Origin: Streptomyces cylindrosporus
GTDB lineage: Bacteria > Actinomycetota > Actinomycetes > Streptomycetales > Streptomycetaceae
NCBI RefSeq assembly: GCF_022698165.1
Contig: NZ_JALDAY010000012.1
Span: forward strand, 186,001 to 250,000
Direction of reading: 5' to 3'
DNA length: 64,000 nt
The notes beneath the pieces were generated by a model. That model worked only from the letters and a program-made list of their open reading frames with translations, did not search any database and was not told where the DNA came from. Below, piece after piece: positions 41,475-49,676 of the stretch; positions within the stretch are counted from its first letter, which is position 1, and each line of letters begins with the position of its first letter. Position numbers and translations under genes: made by a program.

Positions 41475-42896
41475 ATGGAGACTCCGGTATTCGAGGAATT
41501 CGATCCCGCGAGCGACTGCGGCTGCCCGGGTTGCCTGCACTGGCGCCGGGCCCTTCCCCTTTCCCGGACCGGCCACCACCCGGCCGCCCACCGAGCGGTG
41601 ATCGTCGCGGCCGCCGCCTCCGCAGCCCTCGGCGCGGGCCACGCCGTCCCGGCCCTCGCGGCCCCGCACGCTCCCCCCGCCCCCGGCGTCCCCGCAGCTG
41701 ACACGGGCGACGAGCCCTCGACCCCGCAAGGCGGCAAGGCCCCGCTGCACGGCCCGGCCGGCAAGCCCGCCAAGCCGCCGCACGTCGTCAAGGCACCCGT
41801 GACCACCCGCGCGGAGATCATCCGCCGGGCCAAGATCTGGGTCGCCGCGCAGGTGCCGTACAGCATGGACGAGTACTGGTCGGACGGTTACCGGCAGGAC
41901 TGCTCGGGATTCGTCTCGATGGCCTGGAATCTGCCCGGGAACGAATGGACCGGCAGCCTCGACCAGTACGGGCAGCGCATTTCCAAGGAGGAACTCCAGC
42001 CCGGCGACATTCTGCTGTTCCACAATCCCTCGAACCCCGAGAACGGCTCGCACGTCGTCATTTTCGGCGGCTGGGCGGACTACACCCACAGCTACTACAT
42101 CGCCTACGAGGAGACCCGCCCGCACGCCCGCCGCCAGGCCACGCCGTACGCCTACTGGAGCCACTCGGACCGCTATCTCGCCTTCCGCTACAAGGGGCTG
42201 GCTGCGGACACGGCGGGCGGGGGGACGGGTGTGGGTACGGGCACCGGGGTCGACGTGGGGGTGGGTGCCGGCACCGGGAAGGACGCGACGGCGTATCCGG
42301 GGGCCGTGTACTTCGGTCCGGGTGCCAACAACAAGTACGTCACCCGGCTGGGGCAGATGCTCGTCGCCCGTGGTGCCGCGCGCTTCTACACCTCCGGGCC
42401 CGGCCCGCGCTGGTCGGACGCCGACCGGCGGGCCACCCAGGCATTCCAGCTGGCCCAGGGCTGGCGGGGCGCGGACGCGGACGGGCTGCCGGGGCCGCAG
42501 ACCTGGGCGCTGCTGGTGAGCGGGACGGGCAAGGACATCGCGACGGCCGGTACGACGGGGACGACGGGGGCCACAGGGGCGGTGGGGGCGGCGGGTCCGC
42601 CCGCGACCTCGGCCAACGGGAAGCCCGGCTCCTCCGGGAAGCCCGCCTCGCACGGTGTCCCCGGTTATCCCGGGCGCGGCATGTTCCGGCCCGGTGCGAA
42701 CAACGACTACGTCATCCGGCTGGGGAAGCAGCTGGTGAAGAAGGGGTTCGGCAAGTACTACACGACCGGGCCGGGGCCGCGCTGGGGCGAGGCGGACCGG
42801 CGCAACGTCGAGGCCTTCCAGCGTGCTCAGGGCTGGCGGGGCGGCGCGGCGGACGGCTACCCGGGGCCGGAGACCTGGAGGCGCCTGTTCTCCTGA
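41475..42896 (+). CDS. NlpC/P60-type hydrolase with two peptidoglycan-binding domains
   Basis: 473 residues from the ATG at 41475 (GAGGGGAA upstream). After an N-terminal Cys-containing segment (SDCGCPGCLHW) comes an Ala-rich hydrophobic signal (VIVAAAASAALGAGHAVPALAA). Next is an NlpC/P60-like domain (AKIWVAAQVPYSMDEY, the catalytic Cys in DCSGFVSMAW, LQPGDILLFH, and His in GSHVVIFGGW). Two copies of a peptidoglycan-binding module follow (PGANNKYVTRLGQML...GPQTWALL and PGANNDYVIRLGKQL...GPETWRRLF), separated by a Gly/Thr-rich linker. It probably cuts or remodels wall peptides. It lies in the conserved gene order between cslA and the LPMO and may open the wall for tip-glycan passage. Confidence 0.85.
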   Translation: METPVFEEFDPASDCGCPGCLHWRRALPLSRTGHHPAAHRAVIVAAAASAALGAGHAVPALAAPHAPPAPGVPAADTGDEPSTPQGGKAPLHGPAGKPAKPPHVVKAPVTTRAEIIRRAKIWVAAQVPYSMDEYWSDGYRQDCSGFVSMAWNLPGNEWTGSLDQYGQRISKEELQPGDILLFHNPSNPENGSHVVIFGGWADYTHSYYIAYEETRPHARRQATPYAYWSHSDRYLAFRYKGLAADTAGGGTGVGTGTGVDVGVGAGTGKDATAYPGAVYFGPGANNKYVTRLGQMLVARGAARFYTSGPGPRWSDADRRATQAFQLAQGWRGADADGLPGPQTWALLVSGTGKDIATAGTTGTTGATGAVGAAGPPATSANGKPGSSGKPASHGVPGYPGRGMFRPGANNDYVIRLGKQLVKKGFGKYYTTGPGPRWGEADRRNVEAFQRAQGWRGGAADGYPGPETWRRLFS

Positions 42897-42911
42897 CCGG
42901 TCGCTGTTCCG

Positions 42912-42969
42912 CGACCCCCCTGTCGTGACACCCCCTGTCGCGACCCCTGTTGTGACCCCTTGTTGTGAC
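42912..42969. repeat. Degenerate tandem repeat between the wall hydrolase and SPFH genes
   Basis: About four imperfect copies of a 14-15 bp unit of the form CCCCTGTnGnGAC. It fills most of the 101-bp gap. Confidence 0.7.
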
Positions 42970-42997
42970 GCATCTGGCGCGGAGGCTGGAGGCACGC

Positions 42998-44116
42998 ATG
43001 AGTACGACGACCACTTCACAGACGCCCGAGTCCGAGGGACCGGCCCGGCCCGGTCGGCTCATCCAGAACGAGTCGACCATGGAGATCCCGGTCCACCTGC
43101 TCTTCCGCGACGACCCGGACCCGGTGTCCGTGCCGCTGAAGCCCGCCGTCGTGGGGCGCCGCCAGGGCACCGGCGAGCAGCCCCGCTTCCGGCGCCCGGT
43201 GCCGGCCAAGCCCCGCCCGGCCGCGCAGGTCGACCCCGAGCTGGCCGAGCGGCCGGCCAGGGTGCTGCCCGGCGCGGCGGGCGTGCTCGCCGGGGCCTGC
43301 GGGGTGGCCAGCTGTCTGGCCAGTTCCTGGTGGGCGGGCGTACTGCCGCCGCTCGCCACGGAGGCGTTGCGGCTCCCGGAGTACGCGGGCGCCGGACTCG
43401 GTCCCGCGCAGTGGGCCGCGTACGCCGGTGCCGGTGCCCTCGGTCTGTTCGGGTTCGGCGGGCTGGCCCGCGGGCGGACCGGGCGGGCCTGGGTGCTGGG
43501 GCTGTTCGGGCGGTACCGGGGGACGGTCCGGCGCACCGGCCTGATGTGGGTCAACCCGCTGCTGCTGCGCCGCCGGGTGGACGTACGGCTGCGGCACTGG
43601 CGCAGCGAGCCGATGCCCGCGGCCGACGGCAGCGGCGTCGCGCTGCGGGCCGTGGTGCTGGTGGTGTGGCGGGTGCGGGACACCGCGCGGGCGGTGCTCG
43701 GGGTCGAGGACCACGAGACGTATCTGCGCGAGTGCGTGGAGGCGGCCCTGGCCCGGGTGCCGGTCGAGACGCCGGGCGGCACCCGTGGCTCGGTCGAGGC
43801 GGCCGGGGACGCGCTGACCCGGCTGGTCGCGGCGGACGCGGCGCCGGTCGGCCTGGAGGTGTTCTCGGTGCGGCCGGTCCGGGTCGAGTACGCGCCCGAG
43901 GTCGCCGCGGCGATGCACCGCCGCCGGATCGCCGCGCTGGACGCCCGGCACCGGGCGAGCGTGCTCTCGTCGGTCGTGGACTCGGTGGAGGACACGGTGA
44001 CCCGGCTGACCGTGCGCGGGCTCGTGGAACTGGACGACTACGAACGCAAGGCGCTGGTGAAGGACTTGACGGTGGCCTTCAGCGCCGGGTGTATGGACAC
44101 GGTCAACACACGGTAA
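42998..44116 (+). CDS. SPFH/band-7 domain membrane protein
   Basis: 372 residues; start behind GGAGGCTGGAGG. A hydrophilic N-terminus (1-85), two TM segments (VLPGAAGVLAGACGVASCLA, AQWAAYAGAGALGLFGFGG), then an SPFH domain: GLMWVNPLLLRRRVDVRLRHW, VLVVWRVRDTARAVLGVEDHETYLRECVEAAL and VFSVRPVRVEYAPEVAAAM. SPFH proteins organise membrane microdomains as large oligomers. In the conserved csl neighbourhood it could help hold the tip-glycan machinery at the apex, inferred from position. It is 69 nt upstream of the LPMO gene on the same strand. Confidence 0.85.
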   Translation: MSTTTTSQTPESEGPARPGRLIQNESTMEIPVHLLFRDDPDPVSVPLKPAVVGRRQGTGEQPRFRRPVPAKPRPAAQVDPELAERPARVLPGAAGVLAGACGVASCLASSWWAGVLPPLATEALRLPEYAGAGLGPAQWAAYAGAGALGLFGFGGLARGRTGRAWVLGLFGRYRGTVRRTGLMWVNPLLLRRRVDVRLRHWRSEPMPAADGSGVALRAVVLVVWRVRDTARAVLGVEDHETYLRECVEAALARVPVETPGGTRGSVEAAGDALTRLVAADAAPVGLEVFSVRPVRVEYAPEVAAAMHRRRIAALDARHRASVLSSVVDSVEDTVTRLTVRGLVELDDYERKALVKDLTVAFSAGCMDTVNTR

Positions 44117-44184
44117 TAATCTGGTACTTGGTCTAGACCTGCACGCCTCACGGAACTTCCCCCACGTTCTCCAGGAGCGGCAGC

Positions 44185-44790
44185 ATGCGCAGAAAGTCCA
44201 AGTGGTACGCCGCCACGCTCGGGCTCACCACGGCGGGAGCCATCGTGCTCTCCGCCGGCGGCGCCAGCAGCCACGGCTACACCGACCTTCCCATCAGCAG
44301 GCAGAAGCTCTGCCAGAACGGCACCGTGACGAACTGCGGCGACATCCAGTGGGAGCCGCAGAGCGTCGAGGGCCCCAAGGGCTTCCCGGCCGCCGGGCCC
44401 GCCGACGGCCAGATATGCAACGGCGGTGTCAGCAGGTTCAGCCAGCTCAGCTCGCCGACGACGCCGTCCGGCGGTGCTTGGCCGACCACGAAGGTGACGG
44501 GCGGTCAGAGCTACACGTTCCGCTGGCAGTTCACCGCCATGCACGCCACGACCGACTTCAAGTACTACGTCACCAAGCAGGGCTGGAACCAGAACCACAA
44601 CCTGGCCCGCTCCGACCTCAACACCACCCCGTTCCTGACCGTCCCCTACAACGGCCAGCGCCCGCCGGCCACTCTCTCGCACAGCGGCACGCTGCCGTCC
44701 GGGCTGAGCGGCCACCACGTGATCGTCGCGGTGTGGACGATCGCCGACACGGGCAACGCGTTCTACGCCTGCTCGGACGTCACGTTCTGA
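44185..44790 (+). CDS. lpmP: AA10 lytic polysaccharide monooxygenase
   Basis: 201 residues. Sec signal MRRKSKWYAATLGLTTAGA...GGASS, then His30 as the mature N-terminus (HGYTDLPISRQKLC), half of the copper histidine brace. The second His is in FTAMHATTDFKYYVTK. The family C-terminal aromatic is in TGNAFYACSDVTF, and Cys pairs are conserved. LPMOs cleave crystalline chitin or cellulose oxidatively. In S. coelicolor the LPMO of this locus (LpmP) acts with CslA/GlxA/CslZ in tip-glycan deposition and development. There is no attached binding module. Confidence 0.92.
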   Translation: MRRKSKWYAATLGLTTAGAIVLSAGGASSHGYTDLPISRQKLCQNGTVTNCGDIQWEPQSVEGPKGFPAAGPADGQICNGGVSRFSQLSSPTTPSGGAWPTTKVTGGQSYTFRWQFTAMHATTDFKYYVTKQGWNQNHNLARSDLNTTPFLTVPYNGQRPPATLSHSGTLPSGLSGHHVIVAVWTIADTGNAFYACSDVTF

Positions 44791-44866
44791 GCTTGGCTTG
44801 AGCAAAACCGGCTTCCCCTGCGGGTAGGTTCACCGCACCAAGCAGTACCTGACCTCGGGGGAAGCC

Positions 44867-45322
44867 ATGGACGTGCTGTTCTACCTCGTGCCCGGCCTGA
44901 TCATGGCCGTGGCTCTCTTCATGGCGTACCGCGTCGTGCGCCGCTGGCTGCAGGTGCGTGGTGCCTGGAACAGCGGGCTCACGGCGCAGGGCCGCTGCCT
45001 GCGGATGTTCACGACGACGCACGGCGGCATGAACGACACCAGCGTGCACACGACCCTCCATCACGTCTACGAGTTCACGACCCGCGACGGCCGGGTGGTC
45101 CGCTTCGAGGAGGAGGACGGTCCGGGCACCCGCCTGGAGGGTGACCTCGTCACCGTGTACTACACGGCCGGCGAGAACGTGGTCGCCACCGCCCACGAGC
45201 CCGGGCAGCTCAAGCAGGCGGCGGCGACCTTCGGCATCCTCGCCTTCCTCGGTGTCGTGGTGGTGTTCTGCGTCGGCTTCATGGTCACGTACACCGAGGT
45301 CTTCCTGCCCCTCCACATCTGA
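44867..45322 (+). CDS. DUF3592 membrane protein
   Basis: 151 residues. An N-terminal TM (FYLVPGLIMAVALFMAYRVV), a beta-rich middle (LTAQGRCLRMFTTTHGG, HHVYEFTTRDGRVVRFEEEDGPG, VTVYYTAGENVVATAH) with the DUF3592 pattern of extracellular small beta domain, and a C-terminal TM (FGILAFLGVVVVFCVGFMVTY). Function unknown. It lies between the LPMO and the acyl-CoA ligase on the same strand, 27 nt ahead of the ligase, so cotranscription with the ligase is likely. Confidence 0.82.
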   Translation: MDVLFYLVPGLIMAVALFMAYRVVRRWLQVRGAWNSGLTAQGRCLRMFTTTHGGMNDTSVHTTLHHVYEFTTRDGRVVRFEEEDGPGTRLEGDLVTVYYTAGENVVATAHEPGQLKQAAATFGILAFLGVVVVFCVGFMVTYTEVFLPLHI

Positions 45323-45348
45323 CGGTACGTCAACTACCGTGCGCGGCC

Positions 45349-47004
45349 ATGGAGTCCAAGACGCGCACGGTGGCCGAGCTGGTGACCGAGGGCTGGGGCG
45401 ACCACCGCCCCGGCCTGTGGTTCGAGGACCGCGTCCTCACTCACCACGAGGTGACCGCGGGCGCCGCCGCGCGCGCGGCGCTGCTGGCCGACCTCCTGCC
45501 GCCCGGCGCCGAGCCGCACGTCGGTGTCCTCCTCGACAACACCCCTGAATATCCGCTCTGGTTGAGCGCGGCGGCCCTCGCCGGAGCCGCCGTGGCCGGT
45601 ATCAACCCCACCCGCCGCGGCCCCGAACTCGCCCGCGACATCCTGCACACCGAGTGCCGTGTCCTGATCACCGAGCACACCCACCTCCCGCTCCTCACGG
45701 ACCTCGAACTCCCCGGCGTACGGGTCCTGTTGACGGACACGGAGGAGTACGACGCCCTTCTCGCGCCGTATACGACCGCCGTGCCGGACGCCGCCAAGGC
45801 CGGTCCGGGCGACCGGCTGCTGCTGTACTTCACCTCCGGCTCGACCGGCGCGCCCAAGGCCGCGATCTGCACGCAGGGGCGGCTGGCCGCGGCCGGGGCG
45901 TCGCTGGTGGGGCAGTTCGGGGTGCGGCGCGAGGACGTGCACTACGTGTGCATGCCGATGTTCCACGGCAACGCGGTGATCGCCGACTGGGCGCCCGCGC
46001 TGGCGGCCGGGGCGGGGGTGGCGCTGCGGCGGCGGTTCTCGGCGTCCGGGTTCCTGGGGGACGTACGGAGGTACGGGGCGACGTACTTCACGTACGTCGG
46101 GCGGGCCGTGCAGTACATCCTCGCGACCGAGGAGCGGGCGGACGACCGGGACAATCCGCTGCGGCTCGGCTTCGGCACGGAGGCGGGGGTGGTGGACGCG
46201 GAGGCCTTCGGGCGGCGGTTCGGGGTGCGGCTGGTGGAGGGGTACGGGTCCTCGGAGGGCGGGGCGGCGGTGCAGTGGTCGCCGGGGACGCCGGCCGGGG
46301 CGGTGGGGCGGGCGGCGCCCGGTCTCGTCGTACTCGATCCGGAGACGGGGGAGGAGTGCGGGCCCGCCGTGTTCGACGCGGACGGGCGGCTGGTCAACGG
46401 GGACGAGGCGATAGGGGAGCTGGTCAACCGGGGGCCGAACCCCTTCGAGGGGTACTGGCGCAACCCGGAGGCGGAGGCGGAGCGGCGCCGGGACGGGGCG
46501 TACTGGACCGGGGACCTCTTCTACCGGGACGCCGACGGCTACCTCTACTTCGCCGGGCGCGCCGACGACCGTATCCGCGTCGACAGCGAGAACCTGGCCG
46601 CGGCGATGATCGAGAACATCCTCGCGCGGTACGAGGGTGCGGATGCCGTCGCCGTGTACGCGGTGCCGGATCCGGTGACCGGGGACCAGGTGATGGCCAC
46701 GCTGGCCGGCACCTTCGACCCGTCCGCCTTCGCCCGCTTCCTGTCCGCCCAGCCGGACCTCGGGACGAAGATGGCACCGAGGTTCGTACGGGTGGTGGAC
46801 CGGATGCCGGTGACGGCCACGAACAAGATCCACCGAGCACTGCTGAGGCGAGAGGGCGTGCACTGCGCGGACCCGGTGTGGTGGCGCCCCCCGGGCGAGG
46901 AGACGTACCGGCGCCTTGCCCCGAAAGACGCCGAAAGACCCCCCGCTCCCACGAGAGGCCTTTCACCGGTGCGCCGCCAGGGACTCGAACCCCGGACCCG
47001 CTGA
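45349..47004 (+). CDS. AMP-forming acyl-CoA ligase with tRNA-derived C-terminus
   Basis: 551 codons. Adenylate-forming enzyme: DRLLLYFTSGSTGAPKA (P-loop), VEGYGSSEGGAAV, YWTGDLFYRDADGYLYFAGRADDR (Asp and hinge region), MPVTATNKIHRALL (catalytic Lys). It activates a carboxylic acid as acyl-AMP then CoA thioester; the chain is unknown. The natural end is around GEETYRRLAP. The last ~25 codons (ERPPAPTRGLSPVRRQGLEPRTR) read through a terminator-like sequence and antisense to a tRNA-Lys 3'-half, where the stop is found. The catalytic core is complete, so activity is probably retained. Confidence 0.85.
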   Translation: MESKTRTVAELVTEGWGDHRPGLWFEDRVLTHHEVTAGAAARAALLADLLPPGAEPHVGVLLDNTPEYPLWLSAAALAGAAVAGINPTRRGPELARDILHTECRVLITEHTHLPLLTDLELPGVRVLLTDTEEYDALLAPYTTAVPDAAKAGPGDRLLLYFTSGSTGAPKAAICTQGRLAAAGASLVGQFGVRREDVHYVCMPMFHGNAVIADWAPALAAGAGVALRRRFSASGFLGDVRRYGATYFTYVGRAVQYILATEERADDRDNPLRLGFGTEAGVVDAEAFGRRFGVRLVEGYGSSEGGAAVQWSPGTPAGAVGRAAPGLVVLDPETGEECGPAVFDADGRLVNGDEAIGELVNRGPNPFEGYWRNPEAEAERRRDGAYWTGDLFYRDADGYLYFAGRADDRIRVDSENLAAAMIENILARYEGADAVAVYAVPDPVTGDQVMATLAGTFDPSAFARFLSAQPDLGTKMAPRFVRVVDRMPVTATNKIHRALLRREGVHCADPVWWRPPGEETYRRLAPKDAERPPAPTRGLSPVRRQGLEPRTR

Positions 47005-47005
47005 T
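46933..47005. repeat. 73-bp direct repeat, copy 1 (tRNA-Lys 3' half plus terminator)
   Basis: Identical to 47054-47126, offset by 121 bp. It contains the tRNA-Lys 3' half (46970-47005) and the downstream hairpin. A 48-bp spacer with its own GGGGG/CCCCC dyad separates the copies. Confidence 0.95.
46970..47005 (-). other. tRNA-Lys 3'-half relic (possible attachment-site remnant)
   Basis: The 36 nt from the anticodon stem to the discriminator base match the complete tRNA-Lys exactly, then identity stops at ATCAGC. The 5' half is absent, so no functional tRNA can form. Such 3'-half duplications are the usual footprint of an element integrated at a tRNA gene. Confidence 0.85.
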
Positions 47006-47053
47006 GCTGCATCCATCTGGGGGCTAACCCCCAGACCCCCAGCAGAAAAGCAT

Positions 47054-47126
47054 GAAAGACCCCCCGCTCCCACGAGAGGCCTTTCACCGGTGCGCCGCCA
47101 GGGACTCGAACCCCGGACCCGCTGAT
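47054..47126. repeat. 73-bp direct repeat, copy 2 (part of intact tRNA-Lys locus B)
   Basis: Second copy, joined to the intact tRNA-Lys 5' half. The minus-strand hairpin AGGCCTCTC/GGGGGGTCT with following T residues (47054-47083) serves as the tRNA terminator. Confidence 0.95.
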
Positions 47127-47164
47127 TAAGAGTCAGCTGCTCTAACCAACTGAGCTAGCGGCGC
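47091..47164 (-). tRNA. tRNA-Lys (anticodon CUU), copy B
   Basis: 74 nt, identical in sequence to copies A and C over the mature tRNA, with CTT anticodon in a CTCTTAA loop. Its upstream region differs from A and C. Confidence 0.97.
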
Positions 47165-47251
47165 ATGACTCTCGCCGGCCACTTGGTCTGGTCCTCGTGG
47201 GCGGCGACGAAGAAAATACTACCTGGTCCCGAGGGGTGCTTCCGACCAACC

Positions 47252-48010
47252 TCAGATGGCCAGGGAGAGCAGGACCGGGGCCGCGTTGCGGTTCAGGGCG
47301 TCGGCGGCCTGGCGGAGGCGGTGGGCGTGCTCGACCGGGAGGGACAGGGCCAGGCAGCCGACCGCGGAGCCGGCCGTGATCGGGACGGCCGCGCAGACCG
47401 TGCCGACCGCGTACTCCTGGAGGTCGAGGTGGGGCACGGTCGGAGGCTGGGACTCCAGGCGGTGCAGGAGCAGCTTGTCACTGGTGATCGTGCGCGAGGT
47501 CAGGCGGGCCATCTTGTGACGGGAGAGATGGTCGCGCCGGCCGTTGCTGTCCAGCTGGCCCAGCAGGCTCTTGCCGATCGCGGTGGCGTGCGCGGAGTAG
47601 CGGAAGTCGACCCACTCGTTCACCACGGGCGTGGTCGGGCCGTCCGCGTACTGGGCGACCTTGACCTCGCCGTCGACGTAGCGGCTGAGGTAGACCGCCG
47701 CGCCGACCGAGTCGCGCAGCCGGTCCAGGGTGCGCTGGAGCTTGTCGCGCAGCGCCTTCTCGCGGCCCTGGGCGGAGCCGAGGCGGCTGAGGGCGTCGCC
47801 GGTGATGTACGCCCCGTCGGTGATCTGCTCGACGTAACCCTCCCGGCGCAGCATCCGCAGGAGGGTGGTCAGCCGCTCCGGGGTGAGGCCGGTGAGCCTG
47901 GCGAGCTCGGTGTCGTTGATTCCGGTGGTGTGCCGTGACACGGTCTCCAGGACGCGCAGTGCGTCCTGGGCCGAGTGGTACGGCGCGGTCGGCTCGTGCT
48001 TCAGCGCCAC
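47252..48010 (-). CDS. IclR-family transcriptional regulator
   Basis: 252 residues from the GTG at 48010 (AGGGGGAA upstream). N-terminal winged helix (AQDALRVLETVSRHTTGINDTELARLTGLTPERLTTLLRML), then an effector domain with FRYSAHATAIGKSLLG, EYAVGTVCAAVPITAGSAVGCLALSLP. IclR regulators bind small organic acids and control nearby catabolic or transport operons. It lies downstream of ehuA on the same strand, with a strong dyad (48203-48231) upstream. It probably autoregulates and may control the ehuBCDA operon. Confidence 0.88.
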   Translation of the reverse strand: MALKHEPTAPYHSAQDALRVLETVSRHTTGINDTELARLTGLTPERLTTLLRMLRREGYVEQITDGAYITGDALSRLGSAQGREKALRDKLQRTLDRLRDSVGAAVYLSRYVDGEVKVAQYADGPTTPVVNEWVDFRYSAHATAIGKSLLGQLDSNGRRDHLSRHKMARLTSRTITSDKLLLHRLESQPPTVPHLDLQEYAVGTVCAAVPITAGSAVGCLALSLPVEHAHRLRQAADALNRNAAPVLLSLAI

Positions 48011-48202
48011 GGTTCCCCCTGCGCGCTCGGTCGCTCTACAACTGGGCCGTAATACCAGACAGCGGATCTCTTCCACGATAACGGCCAAGAGGCTTGTTGT
48101 GAGCGACTGTTGACGAGATTCCGACCCCGCCGCACCGCTCTCAGCAGCGGCGGAGGCACTCTGGCATATGCCGATGACAAGACCCGGCGCCCGGACCTCG
48201 GA

Positions 48203-48231
48203 GGTTGAACAGAGTTCAATCGCGTTCAACC
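48203..48231. promoter_or_regulatory. IclR operator-like dyad between ehuA and the IclR gene
   Basis: TTGAAC-AGA-GTTCAA is a perfect 6-3-6 palindrome, followed by another GTTCAACC half-site; GGTTGAAC and GTTCAACC form outer arms. It starts 8 nt after the ehuA stop and precedes the IclR gene by ~190 nt. Confidence 0.65.
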
Positions 48232-48238
48232 CGTGAAG

Positions 48239-49036
48239 TCACAGCACCGCGCTGAGAAATTCCCGCGTCCGGTCCTGTTCGGGCTCGCTGAAGATCTTCT
48301 CCGGCGGACCCGACTCGATGACCTTGCCGGAGTCGAACATCAGCACCTGGTCCGAGATGTCCCTGGCGAAGTTCATCTCGTGGGTCACACAGAGCATCGT
48401 GATGTCGGTGGTGCGGGCGATGTCGCGCAGCACGTCCAGGACGCCGGCCACCAGCTCGGGGTCGAGCGCGGAGGTCACCTCGTCCAGGAGCAGCACCCGC
48501 GGCCGCATCGCCAGCGCCCGCGCGATCGCGACCCGCTGCTGCTGGCCGCCGGAGAGCTGGCTCGGGCGGGCGTCGCACTTGTCGGCGAGGCCCACCAGGT
48601 CGAGCAGGTCGCGCGCCCGCTGCTCCGCCTCGTCCTTGGGCATGCCCAGGACGGTGACCGGCGCCTCCATGATGTTGCGCAGCGCGGTCATGTTCGGGAA
48701 CAGGTTGAACTGCTGGAAGACCATCCCGATCTTCTTGCGGACCTCGCGGACCTGCTTCTCGGGCGCGGGGAAGAGCTTCTCCCCGTCGACGGTGATGGTG
48801 CCCTCGTCCGGCTTGGTGAGCGTCATCAGCAGCCTGAGGATCGTCGTCTTGCCGGAGCCGGAAGGGCCGATCAGCGTGACGTGCTTGCCGGAGTTCACCG
48901 AGAAGTCCAGGCGGTCGAGGACCGTGTTCTGCCCGAACCGCTTGGTGACCTGGTCGAGGCGGATCAGCTCGCTGCCGTCCACCGGCGGGTTGGAATGGGA
49001 GTCGGGTTCTTTCATGAGGGGGGCGTCAGTGGACAA
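48239..49036 (-). CDS. ehuA: Ectoine/hydroxyectoine-type ABC transporter ATPase
   Basis: 265 residues from a TTG at 49036 (GGAG 7 nt upstream); an ATG at 49015 is the alternative. Complete polar-amino-acid-type ATPase: VTLIGPSGSGKTT (Walker A), GMVFQQFNLFPNMT (Q-loop), QLSGGQQQRVAIARAL (signature), VLLLDEVTSALDPE (Walker B) and CVTHEMNFARD (H-loop). The sequence type and operon order match EhuA of the ectoine/hydroxyectoine importer; related glutamate-type solutes are possible. It overlaps the ehuD end by 11 nt. Confidence 0.85.
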   Translation of the reverse strand: MSTDAPLMKEPDSHSNPPVDGSELIRLDQVTKRFGQNTVLDRLDFSVNSGKHVTLIGPSGSGKTTILRLLMTLTKPDEGTITVDGEKLFPAPEKQVREVRKKIGMVFQQFNLFPNMTALRNIMEAPVTVLGMPKDEAEQRARDLLDLVGLADKCDARPSQLSGGQQQRVAIARALAMRPRVLLLDEVTSALDPELVAGVLDVLRDIARTTDITMLCVTHEMNFARDISDQVLMFDSGKVIESGPPEKIFSEPEQDRTREFLSAVL

Positions 49037-49676
49037 GACGTCGCTCCAGAGCTCGCAGAAGAAGGGAGGCCAGATAGGAAATGACGATGAAGGCCACGCC
49101 GATCACAGTGAGGGGCTCGGTGAACTGGAAGTGCTGCTGCGAGAAGAGCCGCGCCTCGCCGAGCATCTCCAGCACGGTGATCGCCATCAGCAGCGGCGTG
49201 TCCTTGAGCATCGCGATCACGTAGTTGCCGAGGGCCGGCACGACCCGGCGGATCGCCTGCGGCAGGATCACCACCTGCCAGGTCCGCAGCCGCGGCAGGT
49301 TCAGCGCCGTCGCCGCCTCCCACTGGCCGGCCGGCACGGCCTCGATGCCGGCCCGGTAGACCTGCATGGTGTACGTCGAGTAGTGCAGGCCGATGCCGAT
49401 GACACCGGTGGTCAGCGCCGACATCGTCAGGCCCCACTCGGGCATCACGTAGAACAGGAAGAACAGCTGCACCAGCAGCGGGGTGTTGCGCACGAACTCC
49501 GTCACGACCCCGACCGGCCACCGCACCCACCTGCTCGGCGTCCGCATCAGCAGCGCCCACACCAGGCCCAGCGCGAACGAGATCAGCGAACCGAGGACGA
49601 GGGCCTGCAGGGTGACGAGCACGCCGTCCCAGAAGTGCGGCATGAAGTCGCCGACGGCATTCCAGTCCCACTTCAC
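49026..49676 (-). CDS. ehuD: Ectoine-type ABC transporter permease EhuD
   Basis: 216 residues from a GTG at 49676 overlapping the ehuC stop (GTGA). HisM/GlnP-type permease: GVLVTLQALVLGSLISFALGLVWALL, PLLVQLFFLFYVMPEWG, the EAA loop AGIEAVPAGQWEAATALNLPRLRTWQVVILPQAI and DTPLLMAITVLEML. About five TM helices. It forms the membrane channel with EhuC. Confidence 0.85.
   Translation of the reverse strand: MKWDWNAVGDFMPHFWDGVLVTLQALVLGSLISFALGLVWALLMRTPSRWVRWPVGVVTEFVRNTPLLVQLFFLFYVMPEWGLTMSALTTGVIGIGLHYSTYTMQVYRAGIEAVPAGQWEAATALNLPRLRTWQVVILPQAIRRVVPALGNYVIAMLKDTPLLMAITVLEMLGEARLFSQQHFQFTEPLTVIGVAFIVISYLASLLLRALERRLVH

Noticed and set aside
46916..47125. Short ORFs with ARDSNPGPADAA and RRQGLEPRTR
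   Set aside because: They are translations of the antisense strand of tRNA-Lys sequences, a familiar false gene. Only the ligase extension, which is continuous with a real gene, is kept.
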